The notes below the pieces were generated by a model that worked only from the letters and a program-made list of their open reading frames with translations, searched no databases and had not been told where the DNA came from. 49,231 bases of DNA, from contig JAGHJP010000057.1 of NCBI GenBank assembly GCA_017886575.1, positions 1 to 49,231 on the forward strand. Direction: 5' to 3'. The DNA is from Clostridia bacterium (lineage in GTDB: Bacteria; Bacillota; Clostridia; Christensenellales; Borkfalkiaceae). Positions 16,923-26,151 of the stretch are shown piece by piece; position 1 is the stretch's first letter; each line of letters starts with the position of its first letter. The position numbers and the translations under genes were made by a program.

Positions 16923-17905
16923 ACCGTCGCCTCCGCCGTCTCTTCCAGCCGGGCGCGGAACGACTTTTCCTCGACCACGCTCGCCTGCGCCGCCTGCGCG
17001 TCTTTTAAGCGCTTGCCGTCGTCGTTTTCCGCGCGGACATACACCGTGCAGCGGTCGGACTTGAAGGAATACATGCCGCCGCGGCGGTAAATTTCCGAAA
17101 CGTATCGCAGGGAAACGGACAGGTTGTTTTCGATCTCCCGCGAGAAGGTGAACACCTTGTCCCGCCACTCGCCGTATTTCACCGCGGGCGAACGCTTTTT
17201 GGGGCGGTTCTTTTCCACGAATCGGCAGAACTCGGCGTGCGCCCTGTCCCGCTCCTCGCGCGCCCGGCGCACCTCTTCGGCATAGAGCTGCATGGCGGCG
17301 GAAGAACCGTTGACCGTTCTGCCCACGGCGGTGCGCCCGGGCAGCACGGCGTATTTTTCAAGCAGCCCGGGCAGCGTGACCCCGTCCGCCGCGCACATCG
17401 CCTGCGCCACGCGCATGGTGGCATAGGCGTCGTCGGCGGCGCGGTGGGGCGTGAACTCCACGTTGAGGTCCTGCGTGATGCTCTCCAGCCCGTATTGCCG
17501 CGCGAAAGAACGGATGCGGGTCATGTAGACGAGCTGCGTATCGTAAAACGAAAAACGGAGAGGCGGCAGGTGGAAACGCTTGGTCTCCAGATTGAGATAT
17601 TTGACGTCGTTGCAGGTAGCATGCCCGAAAACAAGGCGATTTTCATCCTCCAACAGCGCGCGGATGCGCCCGTATGCTTTGGGAAAGGCGGGGTACTTTT
17701 TGAAGTCGGTATAATCGTAGGGCAGAACGAGCCCCGCGCGCCCCTTGCGGTCGGTCAGGTGGAACTTCCCCTTGGGGTTGATGAGCACGTCCTCCTTTTC
17801 GAGGATATTGAAATTTTCATCCGTCAGACAATAGCCGAACGCGCAGATCTTTGCCGTGTCCTTGAACACGCACGCGCACTCTATGTCGAAAAACAGGTAT
17901 TGCAT
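16919..17905 (-). CDS. DnaQ-like 3'-5' exonuclease with BRCT-like C-terminus
   Basis: Residues 1-180 form a DEDDh exonuclease: FDIEC (D7, E9), a middle FGHATCNDV block and HRAADDAYAT with the catalytic His and Asp. This is the fold of the polymerase III proofreading subunit and RNase T. After a charged, probably helical linker (about 205-240), the last 90 residues follow the outline of a BRCT domain (KVFTFSREIE, YRRGGMYSFKSDRCTVYV, SVVEEKSFRARL); this is my reading and less certain. Such exonuclease-BRCT fusions are usually assigned to DNA repair or replication. The gene is translationally coupled to the rRNA methyltransferase downstream and lies 58 bases after serS. Confidence 0.85.
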   Translation of the reverse strand: MQYLFFDIECACVFKDTAKICAFGYCLTDENFNILEKEDVLINPKGKFHLTDRKGRAGLVLPYDYTDFKKYPAFPKAYGRIRALLEDENRLVFGHATCNDVKYLNLETKRFHLPPLRFSFYDTQLVYMTRIRSFARQYGLESITQDLNVEFTPHRAADDAYATMRVAQAMCAADGVTLPGLLEKYAVLPGRTAVGRTVNGSSAAMQLYAEEVRRAREERDRAHAEFCRFVEKNRPKKRSPAVKYGEWRDKVFTFSREIENNLSVSLRYVSEIYRRGGMYSFKSDRCTVYVRAENDDGKRLKDAQAAQASVVEEKSFRARLEETAEATV

Positions 17906-17963
17906 TGCCGCCCGCTCCCTTGCCCGATTTTTTCCCGTCTGTCCGCCGCCGATTTACCCGCCG

Positions 17964-19259
17964 TCATTTTTTGCGGACGGGCAGAAGGACGCTCTTGCCG
18001 CCCATGTAGGGGCGCAGGACTTCGGGGATGGTCAGGCTGCCGTCCGCCTGCAGATGGTTCTCCACGAAGGCGATGAGCATGCGGGGGGGCGCGACCACCG
18101 TGTTGTTGAGCGTGTGGGCGAATTTGTTTTTGCCGTCCGCGTCCTTATAGCGGATGCCCAGCCGGCGCGCCTGCGCGTCGGTCAGGTTGGAGCACGACCC
18201 GACTTCGAAATACTTCTTCTGCCGCGGGCTCCACGCCTCCACGTCGCAGCTCTTGTATTTGAGGTCGGCAAGATCCCCCGAGCAGCAGCCGAGCTGGCGC
18301 ACGGGGATCTCCATCGAGCGGAAGAGTTCGACGGTGTATGACCAAAGTTTTTCATACCACTCGTCCGACTGTTCGGGCTTGCAGACGACGATCATCTCCT
18401 GCTTTTCGAACTGGTGGATGCGGTAGATGCCCCGCTCCTCGATGCCGTGCGCCCCCTTTTCCTTACGGAAGCAGGGGGAATAGCTGGTGAGGGTCAAAGG
18501 CAGCTTGTCCCCGTCGAGGGTCTGCCCCATGAAGCGGCCGATCATGGAATGCTCGGACGTGCCGATGAGATAGAGGTCCTCCCCTTCGATCTTGTACATC
18601 ATGCCGTCCATCTCTTCGAAGGACATGACGCCCGACACGACGTTGCCGTGGATCATGAAGGGCGGAATGACATAGGTGAACCCCTTGCCGATCATGAAGT
18701 CGCGGGCATAGGTCAAAACCGCCGAATGCAGGCGGGCGATGTCCCCCGTCAGGTAATAAAACCCCTGTCCCGCGACGCGGCGGGCGGCGTCGATGTCGAT
18801 GCCGTCGAAGGATTCCAAAATATCGATGTGATAGGGAATTTCAAAGTCGGGGACTTTGGGCTCGCCGAAGCGTTTGAGTTCGACGTTCTCGCTGTCGTCC
18901 CTGCCGATCGGCACGTCGGGCGCGATGATGTTGGGAATGGACATCATGCACTCTTTGAGGCGCGCCTCCACCGCGGGCTGTTCCTTTTCGATGGCGGCGA
19001 GCCGCTCGGCGTTCTTCGCGACCTCGGCTTTGACCTGTTCCGCCTCCTCGAACTTCTTCTCCTTCATCAGCCCGCCGATCCGGCGGGAAAGGGTGTTGCG
19101 GGCGGCGCGCAGGGCGTCCCCCTCGGTCTGCAGGGCGCGCTTCTTTTCGTCGAGCGCGAGCACTTCGTCCACCAGCGGAAGTTTCTTGTCCTGGAACTTC
19201 TTGCGGATGTTTTCGCGGACCTTTTCGGGGTCGGTGCGGATGAGATTGATGTCGATCAT
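17964..19259 (-). CDS. serS: Seryl-tRNA synthetase
   Basis: SerRS charges tRNA-Ser and tRNA-Sec. The 431-residue class II enzyme has the N-terminal coiled-coil arm (about 25-105, heptad-rich, rich in Lys and Glu), motif 2 FRKEKGAHGIEERGIYR and motif 3 region NTVVAPPRMLIAFVENH. I start at ATG 19259 (MIDINLIRTDPE, the family start) behind GAGAGGA; the frame runs to 19283 without support. Promoter at 19342-19370. I looked for a T-box leader and saw neither the conserved T-box sequence nor a terminator hairpin, so regulation by uncharged tRNA is unlikely here. Confidence 0.97.
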   Translation of the reverse strand: MIDINLIRTDPEKVRENIRKKFQDKKLPLVDEVLALDEKKRALQTEGDALRAARNTLSRRIGGLMKEKKFEEAEQVKAEVAKNAERLAAIEKEQPAVEARLKECMMSIPNIIAPDVPIGRDDSENVELKRFGEPKVPDFEIPYHIDILESFDGIDIDAARRVAGQGFYYLTGDIARLHSAVLTYARDFMIGKGFTYVIPPFMIHGNVVSGVMSFEEMDGMMYKIEGEDLYLIGTSEHSMIGRFMGQTLDGDKLPLTLTSYSPCFRKEKGAHGIEERGIYRIHQFEKQEMIVVCKPEQSDEWYEKLWSYTVELFRSMEIPVRQLGCCSGDLADLKYKSCDVEAWSPRQKKYFEVGSCSNLTDAQARRLGIRYKDADGKNKFAHTLNNTVVAPPRMLIAFVENHLQADGSLTIPEVLRPYMGGKSVLLPVRKK

Positions 19260-19341
19260 AAATTTTTTCCTCTCTGTCTGCAACCGCCGCGCGGGAGAGC
19301 CCCCTCCGCCCGCGCGGGATTGACGGTATCGTTACCCTACA

Positions 19342-19370
19342 AGTATACTACTTGCGGGCAAGAATTGCAA
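19342..19370 (-). promoter_or_regulatory. serS: Sigma-A promoter of serS
   Basis: On the minus strand TTGCAA (19370-19365), 17-base spacer, TATACT (19347-19342). Leader about 75 bases. Confidence 0.8.
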
Positions 19371-19400
19371 TGATTTCCGCAAATGATTTTCCCGATTTTG

Positions 19401-19429
19401 TTGTAAATATGAAAAGTTTATGATATAAT
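19401..19429 (+). promoter_or_regulatory. Sigma-A promoter of the P-type ATPase
   Basis: TTGTAA (19401-19406), 17-base spacer, perfect TATAAT (19424-19429). Back to back with the serS promoter, 30 bases between the two -35 boxes. Confidence 0.82.
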
Positions 19430-19493
19430 AGAAAAGGCAAGCGCGGAAACGCCCGCGCTGTACAAGAGAAAAAAATTTTTCGGAGAATGAGGA

Positions 19494-22025
19494 ATGAACA
19501 GAAAAAAAGCAACCGCGGACGGCGAAGCGGAAGGGCGCGCGGCGGAAAATACCGCCGAAAGCGGCGGGGCGCCCGCCCCGGCGGAAAACCCGGACGCCGC
19601 CTTCAAACGCAGGATATTCCGCAAGATCAAGCGCGCGGCAATCCCCAAAGAGGGAGAATTCGAACACTTTGACCCCGTCCCCGACAAGGGATTGACGGAC
19701 GAACAGGTGCGCACCCGTTTTTCCCAATACCTGGTCAACGATTCGCACAAGAAGTACTCCCGTTCCTATCTCAGCATCGTGACGGGCAACCTTCTGACCT
19801 TCTTCAACCTGCTGGCGGCGCTGGTGGCGGCCGCCCTCATCTATTCGGGGGCGAACATCTCCCAATTCGCCTTCGCGCTCATCTTTCTCGTCAACATCTC
19901 CTGGAGCATCATCCTGGAAATTTTGGCAAAAAAGCGCATCGACAAACTCAACCTCGTCACTCTGCCCGTCGCCAAGGTCATCCGCGGCGGCAAAAAGCGG
20001 GAGATCCCCGCGCAGGAGATCGTCGTGGACGACATTCTCCTGCTGGAAACGGGGCAGCAGATCCCCGTGGACTGCGTTCTTCTGGACGGGACGGCGGACG
20101 TCAACGAATCCCTTCTGACGGGCGAATCGGTCGCCGTGCACAAAAAGGCGGGCGACAGGCTTTGGGCGGGCTCGTTCGTGGTGAGCGGCAACTGCCGCAC
20201 CCGCGCGACGGTCGTCGGGCGGGAGACCTATGTCAACAAACTGACCGCCAAAGCCAAGAAATACAAGCGGCCCCATTCGGAGATACGCAACTCGACCAAC
20301 ATGTTCGTCGGCATCATCGCCCCCCTCATGCTGCTCATCGCCGTGGGCATCTTCTGGATCAACCGCCCCGAAACGCTCGACGCGCTGCCCGAAACCATTC
20401 AGACGACCTGCGCGGTCGTCATCGGCATGATCCCCTCGGGCATGCTGCTGCTCATCTCCATCGCCATGTCCCTGGGCATCATCCGCCTGTCCAAGAGCCA
20501 CACGCTGGTCAACGACATGTATTCCCTGGAAATGCTCGCCCGCGTGGACGTGCTCTGCCTCGACAAGACGGGCACCATCACGGACGGCAAGATGCAGGTC
20601 GACGAAGTGACCGTGCTCAACAGTTACTCCGACCACTCCCTGGAAGAGATCGTGGGCTCCATGCTGGCGGCGCTGGGCGACAACAACCAGACTTCCATCG
20701 CGCTCTACAACAAGTTCGGGCACTCCTCGGCGTTGCAAGCCAAGACGGTATTGCCCTTCTCCTCGCAACGCAAGCTGTCGGCGGTGACCTTCCGCGACGC
20801 GGGCACCTACGTTTTGGGCGCGCCCGAATTCGTCCTCAAACCCATGCCCTCGCGCGTGGAAAAATTGGTGCGGGAGAACGCCGTCAAGGGGCTGCGCGTC
20901 CTGGTGCTGGCATATTCCGCCAACGCCATCAACGGGGAAAAGGTGCCCGCCGTGCTGCGCCCCGCCGCCCTCATCACCCTCTCGGACAACATCCGCGAGG
21001 ACGCGGCGGAGACCATCGCATGGTTCAAGGAAAACGACGTGCAGGTCAAGATCATTTCGGGGGATAACCCCGTGACGGTCGCCGAAGTCGCCCGCCGCGC
21101 GGGCGTGGAGAACGCCGATAAGTTCCTCTCCCTGGAGGGGCTGACCGACCCCGAAGTGGAGGCGGCGGCGAGCGAATACACGGTGTTCGGACGGGTCACG
21201 CCCGAACAGAAGGCGACGCTCGTCAAGGCGCTGAAAAAGGCGGGGCACACCGTTGCCATGACGGGCGACGGCGTGAACGACATCCTCGCCATGAAGGAAT
21301 CGGACTGCGCCGTATCGGTGGCGGCGGGCACGGAGGCGGCGCGCAACGTGAGCAACATCGTGCTGCAGGACAACGATTTCGCCAACATGCCCAAGGTCGT
21401 GTACGAGGGCAGGCGGGTCGTCAACAACGTCAAGGCGTCCTCCTCCCTCTACATCATGAAGACCCTCTTCACCGCCATCATGGCGATCGTGTGCATCTGC
21501 CTGAACACGCAGTATTTCTTCAAGACCAACAACCTGCTGCTCTTCGAACTCATGGTGGCGGGCGTCCCCTCCGTCATCCTTGCCCTGCAACCCAACATCG
21601 AGCGCATCCGCGGCAAGTACTTCACCTATGTTCTCTGCCACTCCATTCCCGCCGCCGTCACGCTGGTGCTCGCCGTCGTCGCCGTGTATATCACCTCGGT
21701 GGTGCAGTTCGGTGCGTTCACGCCCGAGTACGAGGCGCTCGCCGTCATGGCACTCACCTTCACGGGCGTGGTGATGCTCTACCGGCAGTGCCAGCCTTTC
21801 ACGCCCCTGCGCACCTTCACCGTCCTTCTGAGCGCTGCCGTGTGCATCGCCGTGTTCGCCGTTCCCTTTACGGCGTCCATCATCTACTCCGATTGGCGGA
21901 GCATCGATTTTTCCCTGACCGCCATTCTGCTTCTGATCTGCATCGTAGAGTCCGCCTTCCCCGTTTCGGCGGGGCTGCGCGAGATCTTCGGCAGCATCGA
22001 AAGAGCGCTGGAAAAAGACGACTGA
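19494..22025 (+). CDS. HAD-IC family cation-translocating P-type ATPase
   Basis: The 843-residue pump has the actuator motif TGES, phosphorylation motif DKTGTIT (D357), nucleotide-binding GDGVNDILAMKESD hinge and about ten membrane segments, four of them after the P domain. The first 70 residues are hydrophilic and alanine-rich. The membrane segment before the phosphorylation site reads IPSGM (P314-S315-G316-M317), where Ca-type pumps have PEGL, so the acidic cation ligand is missing. There is no CPC motif, arguing against a soft-metal pump. I believe clostridial pumps of this kind are widespread, but their ion is not known to me. ATG at 19494, GGAG eight bases upstream. Confidence 0.93.
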   Translation: MNRKKATADGEAEGRAAENTAESGGAPAPAENPDAAFKRRIFRKIKRAAIPKEGEFEHFDPVPDKGLTDEQVRTRFSQYLVNDSHKKYSRSYLSIVTGNLLTFFNLLAALVAAALIYSGANISQFAFALIFLVNISWSIILEILAKKRIDKLNLVTLPVAKVIRGGKKREIPAQEIVVDDILLLETGQQIPVDCVLLDGTADVNESLLTGESVAVHKKAGDRLWAGSFVVSGNCRTRATVVGRETYVNKLTAKAKKYKRPHSEIRNSTNMFVGIIAPLMLLIAVGIFWINRPETLDALPETIQTTCAVVIGMIPSGMLLLISIAMSLGIIRLSKSHTLVNDMYSLEMLARVDVLCLDKTGTITDGKMQVDEVTVLNSYSDHSLEEIVGSMLAALGDNNQTSIALYNKFGHSSALQAKTVLPFSSQRKLSAVTFRDAGTYVLGAPEFVLKPMPSRVEKLVRENAVKGLRVLVLAYSANAINGEKVPAVLRPAALITLSDNIREDAAETIAWFKENDVQVKIISGDNPVTVAEVARRAGVENADKFLSLEGLTDPEVEAAASEYTVFGRVTPEQKATLVKALKKAGHTVAMTGDGVNDILAMKESDCAVSVAAGTEAARNVSNIVLQDNDFANMPKVVYEGRRVVNNVKASSSLYIMKTLFTAIMAIVCICLNTQYFFKTNNLLLFELMVAGVPSVILALQPNIERIRGKYFTYVLCHSIPAAVTLVLAVVAVYITSVVQFGAFTPEYEALAVMALTFTGVVMLYRQCQPFTPLRTFTVLLSAAVCIAVFAVPFTASIIYSDWRSIDFSLTAILLLICIVESAFPVSAGLREIFGSIERALEKDD

Positions 22026-22079
22026 CCGCCCGTCTGCGGGCAGAGACGAAGTTCGCCCTTCGCATATATTCCGGAACAG

Positions 22080-22123
22080 AAAACCCCCGCCGCGCGGCGT
22101 ACTGCCGCGCGGCGGGGGGTTTT
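22080..22123. terminator. Bidirectional terminator between the P-type ATPase and a small membrane protein
   Basis: A very GC-rich stem of about 19 bp (22080-22098 with 22104-22123) with an A run before and a T run after it; works for both converging genes. Confidence 0.92.
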
Positions 22124-22148
22124 CTTGCTTGTTTTCAATACAGGGGCA

Positions 22149-22382
22149 TCAGGTCATGGCAAATGCTTTGCCGCGCAGGATGACGAGAATGATGTCGACG
22201 ATCCACATGAACGCCGCGCCGGGAACGATGGTCAGGATGCCGATGATCGTCCAAAGAATGCTCCCCTTGGCAAGCCCGTTGATGACACGGCCGACCGACC
22301 AGAAGATGTCGAGTACGGGAATGCAGAGAATGATCTTCAAGATCCAGGGCAATCCGTTCATCGCCTTCACGATTCCTTTCAT
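22149..22382 (-). CDS. Small two-helix membrane protein
   Basis: A 77-residue hydrophobic protein starting MKGIVKAMNGLPW, with membrane segments at about 13-34 and 42-68. I start at ATG 22382, 11 bases after a perfect GGAGG; the open frame reaches 22457 but that extension crosses the ribosome site and the promoter region. A consensus promoter and a strong terminator show it is an independent transcription unit. The outline (LDIFW near the first helix, then a basic turn, IVDIILVILRGK near the end) recalls small uncharacterised clostridial membrane proteins. Function unknown. Confidence 0.8.
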   Translation of the reverse strand: MKGIVKAMNGLPWILKIILCIPVLDIFWSVGRVINGLAKGSILWTIIGILTIVPGAAFMWIVDIILVILRGKAFAMT

Positions 22383-22416
22383 TGCGATAAATTCCTCCTT
22401 ATTTTTTGATACTATC

Positions 22417-22445
22417 ATCATAGTACATTTTGCCCGCTTTGTCAA
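22417..22445 (-). promoter_or_regulatory. Sigma-A promoter of the small membrane protein
   Basis: On the minus strand TTGACA (22445-22440), 17-base spacer, TATGAT (22422-22417). Confidence 0.85.
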
Positions 22446-22494
22446 GTGTATCGCCAAAATTCAACAAGAAGTTTTTATTTGCCGGAAAACCGCC

Positions 22495-23301
22495 TCATTC
22501 GTTTCCCGCGTCGAGTTCCTCACCGTCCTCCCCTTCTGTTTTGTCCTGCTCCGCCTGCGGGCGGTTTTTGCCGCCAAAGAAAAAGTTTGCCGCCCGTCGG
22601 AAAATGCTCTCCCGCGCGGTCGGGGCAGATTTCGTCCGCCTGCCCGTCACCTTCTTCATGGCGCGCATGGACACCGGCTCGTCGCTGCCGACGACGATGA
22701 TGTCCCCCTCCTCTTCCTCTGCGAGGACGTCCTTGCGGGGCTTTTCATTCCCCTTATCGCGCTTGAAGAGCGCTTCTTTCACAAAGCCGAGCGCAATTTT
22801 GATAAGGTCGCGCTTCAATGCCTCCATGTCCGCTTCCAAAGCGCACTGGAAGCGGTGCACGCGTGCCGTGATCCAGAGGATGGCGAGGTCGAAGAGAAGC
22901 TGCAGGATGAGACAGACGGGCAGGAGAATGGCGAGCAGGACAGAGAGGGCGGTGGGATGAGACACCGCCGTCAGGATGCCGACAACGGAGAGCACCGCCG
23001 AAACCGCCATGGCGGCAAATTTTGCCCAATGGTAGATTTTTGCCGCACGCTTGTCCCAGGGCGTATCGTACCCCTTTGCCGCGCGCACGGTGCAGACGGC
23101 GGCAAACGCCGTGTAGAGTACGGTGATGATGAGAAGAAAGGCGTTGACCCAAACGTACCCAGTGCCCGCGGCGAGGCAGTAAATGAGAAAGAGCATATAG
23201 ATGCCGAGCGACACGAAGCGGAACGCCGTGTTGAAATTTTTGAAATCGCGTATGAGATTATCAAGTTCCTTTTTCGTCTGATACGAACCGAAATCGACCA
23301 T
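22495..23301 (-). CDS. Predicted four-helix membrane protein, unknown function
   Basis: The 268-residue protein has four hydrophobic segments (about 28-46, 51-71, 92-112, 117-145) followed by a long hydrophilic, highly charged cytoplasmic tail (150-268) with an acidic run EEEEGD and an acidic end. I do not recognise the family. GAGAGGA about nine bases before the ATG supports the start. Located alone between the small membrane protein and gyrA, with its own probable promoter. Nothing in the neighbours indicates its role. Confidence 0.82.
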   Translation of the reverse strand: MVDFGSYQTKKELDNLIRDFKNFNTAFRFVSLGIYMLFLIYCLAAGTGYVWVNAFLLIITVLYTAFAAVCTVRAAKGYDTPWDKRAAKIYHWAKFAAMAVSAVLSVVGILTAVSHPTALSVLLAILLPVCLILQLLFDLAILWITARVHRFQCALEADMEALKRDLIKIALGFVKEALFKRDKGNEKPRKDVLAEEEEGDIIVVGSDEPVSMRAMKKVTGRRTKSAPTARESIFRRAANFFFGGKNRPQAEQDKTEGEDGEELDAGNE

Positions 23302-23360
23302 AATATTTTTCCTCTCGTCAAATAGCGTTGCGCCGCGGAAATACTCCCGCGACCCTGTCT

Positions 23361-23388
23361 ATTATACACCGCTCCGGCGGGAAAGCAA
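23361..23388 (-). promoter_or_regulatory. Probable promoter of the four-helix membrane protein
   Basis: On the minus strand TTGCTT (23388-23383), a 16-base spacer, perfect TATAAT (23366-23361). Confidence 0.6.
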
Positions 23389-23505
23389 AGGATTTTTGCC
23401 CGGAAAATCAAAATTTTTTTCTGTCACTTTTTGCCGTCTGCCCCGCTGCGGGACAAACGGCATAAAAGAGCGGACTTGTCCGCCCCATGTCCCGAAACAA
23501 GCATG

Positions 23506-23542
23506 AAAAAAACAGAGCGCAACTATCTGCGTTCTGTTTTTT
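23506..23542. terminator. Terminator downstream of gyrA
   Basis: A 14-15 bp stem with one G-T wobble (23506-23520 with 23529-23542), with A7 on one side and T6 on the other, so it can work in both directions. It lies 39 bases after the gyrA stop on the minus strand. Confidence 0.87.
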
Positions 23543-23580
23543 CGTTTTTACCGTATTTTGCGGGCATGCCCGCGGCAAAT

Positions 23581-26151
23581 TTATTCTTCGTCCCCCGCCG
23601 CGCCGCTTGCGGCATCCTCCGCCGCGTCCTCGGGAGAGGGCGCGGTTTCGGCGGGCAGCACCGTTTCCGCCTCGTCGTCGCGCTCGGCGATCGCGATGGT
23701 GGCGATCTCGCTGTCGCGCACGCGCATCACGCGCACGCCGCGCGTGTTCCTGCCGATCTTGGACACGGCGTCGGCATGCATACGCATAATGACCCCCGCC
23801 GCCGTGATGAGCATGACGTCGTCCTCGTCGGACACAAGTTTCATGTTGACGAGCGGTCCCGTCTTTTCGTTGAACACGCCCGCCTTGATGCCCTTGCCGG
23901 CGCGCCCCTGCAGGCGGTATTCCTCGACGTCCGTGCGTTTGCCGTAGCCGAGGGCGGTGACGGTCAGAATGTCCTTGGACTTGTCCACGACCAGCATGTC
24001 GACGAGCGCGTCACCCTCTTCGAGGTTCATGGCCTTGACGCCCTGCGTGTCGCGCCCCATCGGACGCACGTCCTCTTCGGAGAAACGGATGCACTTGCCC
24101 GCGCGGGAAGCAAGAATGAGTTCGTCCTCGCCCGAGGTACCCATGACCGAGATGAGCGCGTCGCCCTCGACCATCTTGATGGCAATTTTTCCGTTGCGGT
24201 TGATGCGCATGAACTCCTCGACGGGGGTCTTTTTGATGAGCCCGCCGCGGGTGGCGAAGGCGATGAATTTTTCCCTGCCCGCCGCCACGGGGAGCATACA
24301 GACGATCTTTTCGTCCTGGTCGATCTGCACGATATTGACGAGCGCGCGGCCGCGGGCGGCCTTGTTCGCTTCGGGGATCATGTAACCCTTGATATGGTAC
24401 ACCTTGCCCTTGTCCGAGAAGAGGAGAATGTGGTCGTGCGTGGAGCAGACGAACATATTCTCGACGAAGTCCTCTTCCTTAGGCTTGTGCCCCGTGATGC
24501 CCACGCCGCCGCGGTTCTGCGCCTTGTACTCGGCGACGGGCAGACGCTTGGCATAGCCGCTGTGCGTGAGGGAGATGACCACGTCCTCGACGGGGATGAG
24601 GTCCTCGTCCTCGATGTCGCTCTCGCCCGCCGAGATCTCCGTCTTGCGGGGAGAAGGATAGCGGTTTTTGATGTCCGTCAGGTCGGTCTTGATGATATCC
24701 AGCACGCGGCTCTCGTGCGCCAGGATATCTTTGAGATCGGCGATGGTGTTGTGCAGGGCGACCAATTCCTCCTGCAGCTTTTCCACTTCGAGGGAAGTCA
24801 AACGCTGCAAACGCATTTCCAGAATTGCGTTCGCCTGCTTTTCGTCCAGCTCGAACGCCGCGCACAGGCGGCGGTTGGCGTCGTTTTTGTCGGCGGACTT
24901 CTTGATGATGTCCACGACCTCGTCCACGTTGGCGAGGGCGAGGACCAGCCCCTCCACGATGTGCGCCCGCTCTTCGGTCTTGTTCAGGTCGAACCTGGTG
25001 CGGCGGACGATGACCTCTTTCTGGTGATCGATATATTCGGAGAGGATCTCGCGCAGGTTGAGAACGCGCGGCTCGGTGCCCTTGCCGACGAGGGCGAGGA
25101 GATTGATGCCGTCCGATATCTGCAAATTGGTGTGCTTGTAGAGGGAATTGAGAACGACCTGCGGGTTGGCATCCTTCTTGATCTCGATGACGACGCGCAT
25201 GCCCGTGCGGTCGGATTCTTCGCGGATGTCCGAGATGCCCTCGAGCCGCTTGTCCTTGACCATGTCGGCGATGGTCTTGATGAGCGCCGCCTTGTTGACC
25301 TGGTAGGGAATTTCCGTGACGACGATGCGGGAACGGACGGCATTGCCCGAATGGTATTCCTCGATCTCGCACTTAGAACGGATGACGATGCTGCCCTGCC
25401 CCGTGCGGTACGCCTTGCGGATGCCGCTCCTGCCCATGATGATGCCCCCCGTGGGGAAGTCGGGCGCGGGAATGTATTCCATGAGTTCGTCCACGGATAT
25501 GTCGGGGTTGTCGATCATGGCGATGGTGCCGTCGATGACCTCGGCGAGGTTGTGGGGCGGGATGTTGGTCGCCATGCCCACGGCGATGCCGTCCGAACCG
25601 TTGACGAGCAGGTTGGGATAGCGCGCGGGCAGGACGAAGGGCTCTTCCTCCGTGCCGTCGAAGTTGGGCAGGAAGTCCACGGTCTCCTTGTCGAGGTCGC
25701 GCAGCATTTCCGCCGCCAGCTTGGAGAGGCGGGCTTCGGTGTATCGCATGGCGGCGGGGGGATCTCCGTCCACCGAGCCGAAGTTGCCGTGCCCGTCCAC
25801 GAGCGGAAAGTTGATGGAGAAGTCCTGGGCGAGGCGCACCAGGGCGTCGTACACCGAGAAGTCGCCGTGCGGGTGGTATTTGCCGAGCACGTCGCCGACG
25901 ATACGGGCGCACTTGCGGTACGCCTTGTCGTTGTACAGCCCCATTTCGCTCATGGAGTACAAAATTCTGCGGTGCACGGGTTTGAGGCCGTCCCGAACGT
26001 CGGGAATGGCGCGGGACTTGTTGACCGCCATGGCGTACTCCATGAAGGATTTTTTGAGTTCCTGGTCGACCTCGATGTCCAGAACGCGCGTCATGGCGAG
26101 CGTCTTTCTGAACTCTTCGGTCAGTTCCTGGCTGGTTTCGTTCTTTGCCAT
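23581..26151 (-). CDS. gyrA: DNA gyrase subunit A
   Basis: GyrA is the breaking-rejoining subunit of gyrase (A2B2), which introduces negative supercoils. The 856-residue protein has the catalytic tyrosine Y137 ([10 protein letters not shown]), the winged-helix region around residues 60-140 and a C-terminal beta-pinwheel (about 510-810), ending in an acidic Ala/Glu-rich tail. Two features stand out. In the quinolone region the residue matching E. coli Ser83 is Phe98 ([10 protein letters not shown]), with the acidic D102 kept. The GyrA box is degenerate, QNRGGVG at 545-551 instead of Q(R/K)RGG(R/K)G. AGGAGA precedes the ATG. gyrB lies upstream, 272 bases away, which favours gyrase over topoisomerase IV. 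Confidence 0.95.
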   Translation of the reverse strand: MAKNETSQELTEEFRKTLAMTRVLDIEVDQELKKSFMEYAMAVNKSRAIPDVRDGLKPVHRRILYSMSEMGLYNDKAYRKCARIVGDVLGKYHPHGDFSVYDALVRLAQDFSINFPLVDGHGNFGSVDGDPPAAMRYTEARLSKLAAEMLRDLDKETVDFLPNFDGTEEEPFVLPARYPNLLVNGSDGIAVGMATNIPPHNLAEVIDGTIAMIDNPDISVDELMEYIPAPDFPTGGIIMGRSGIRKAYRTGQGSIVIRSKCEIEEYHSGNAVRSRIVVTEIPYQVNKAALIKTIADMVKDKRLEGISDIREESDRTGMRVVIEIKKDANPQVVLNSLYKHTNLQISDGINLLALVGKGTEPRVLNLREILSEYIDHQKEVIVRRTRFDLNKTEERAHIVEGLVLALANVDEVVDIIKKSADKNDANRRLCAAFELDEKQANAILEMRLQRLTSLEVEKLQEELVALHNTIADLKDILAHESRVLDIIKTDLTDIKNRYPSPRKTEISAGESDIEDEDLIPVEDVVISLTHSGYAKRLPVAEYKAQNRGGVGITGHKPKEEDFVENMFVCSTHDHILLFSDKGKVYHIKGYMIPEANKAARGRALVNIVQIDQDEKIVCMLPVAAGREKFIAFATRGGLIKKTPVEEFMRINRNGKIAIKMVEGDALISVMGTSGEDELILASRAGKCIRFSEEDVRPMGRDTQGVKAMNLEEGDALVDMLVVDKSKDILTVTALGYGKRTDVEEYRLQGRAGKGIKAGVFNEKTGPLVNMKLVSDEDDVMLITAAGVIMRMHADAVSKIGRNTRGVRVMRVRDSEIATIAIAERDDEAETVLPAETAPSPEDAAEDAASGAAGDEE

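Noticed and set aside
19260-19490. T-box leader upstream of serS
   Set aside because: No T-box core sequence, specifier stem or terminator/antiterminator pair could be found; the leader is only about 75 bases.
19332-21641. 769-codon frame opposite the P-type ATPase
   Set aside because: Shadow of the ATPase catalytic domains; it also runs into the serS promoter region.
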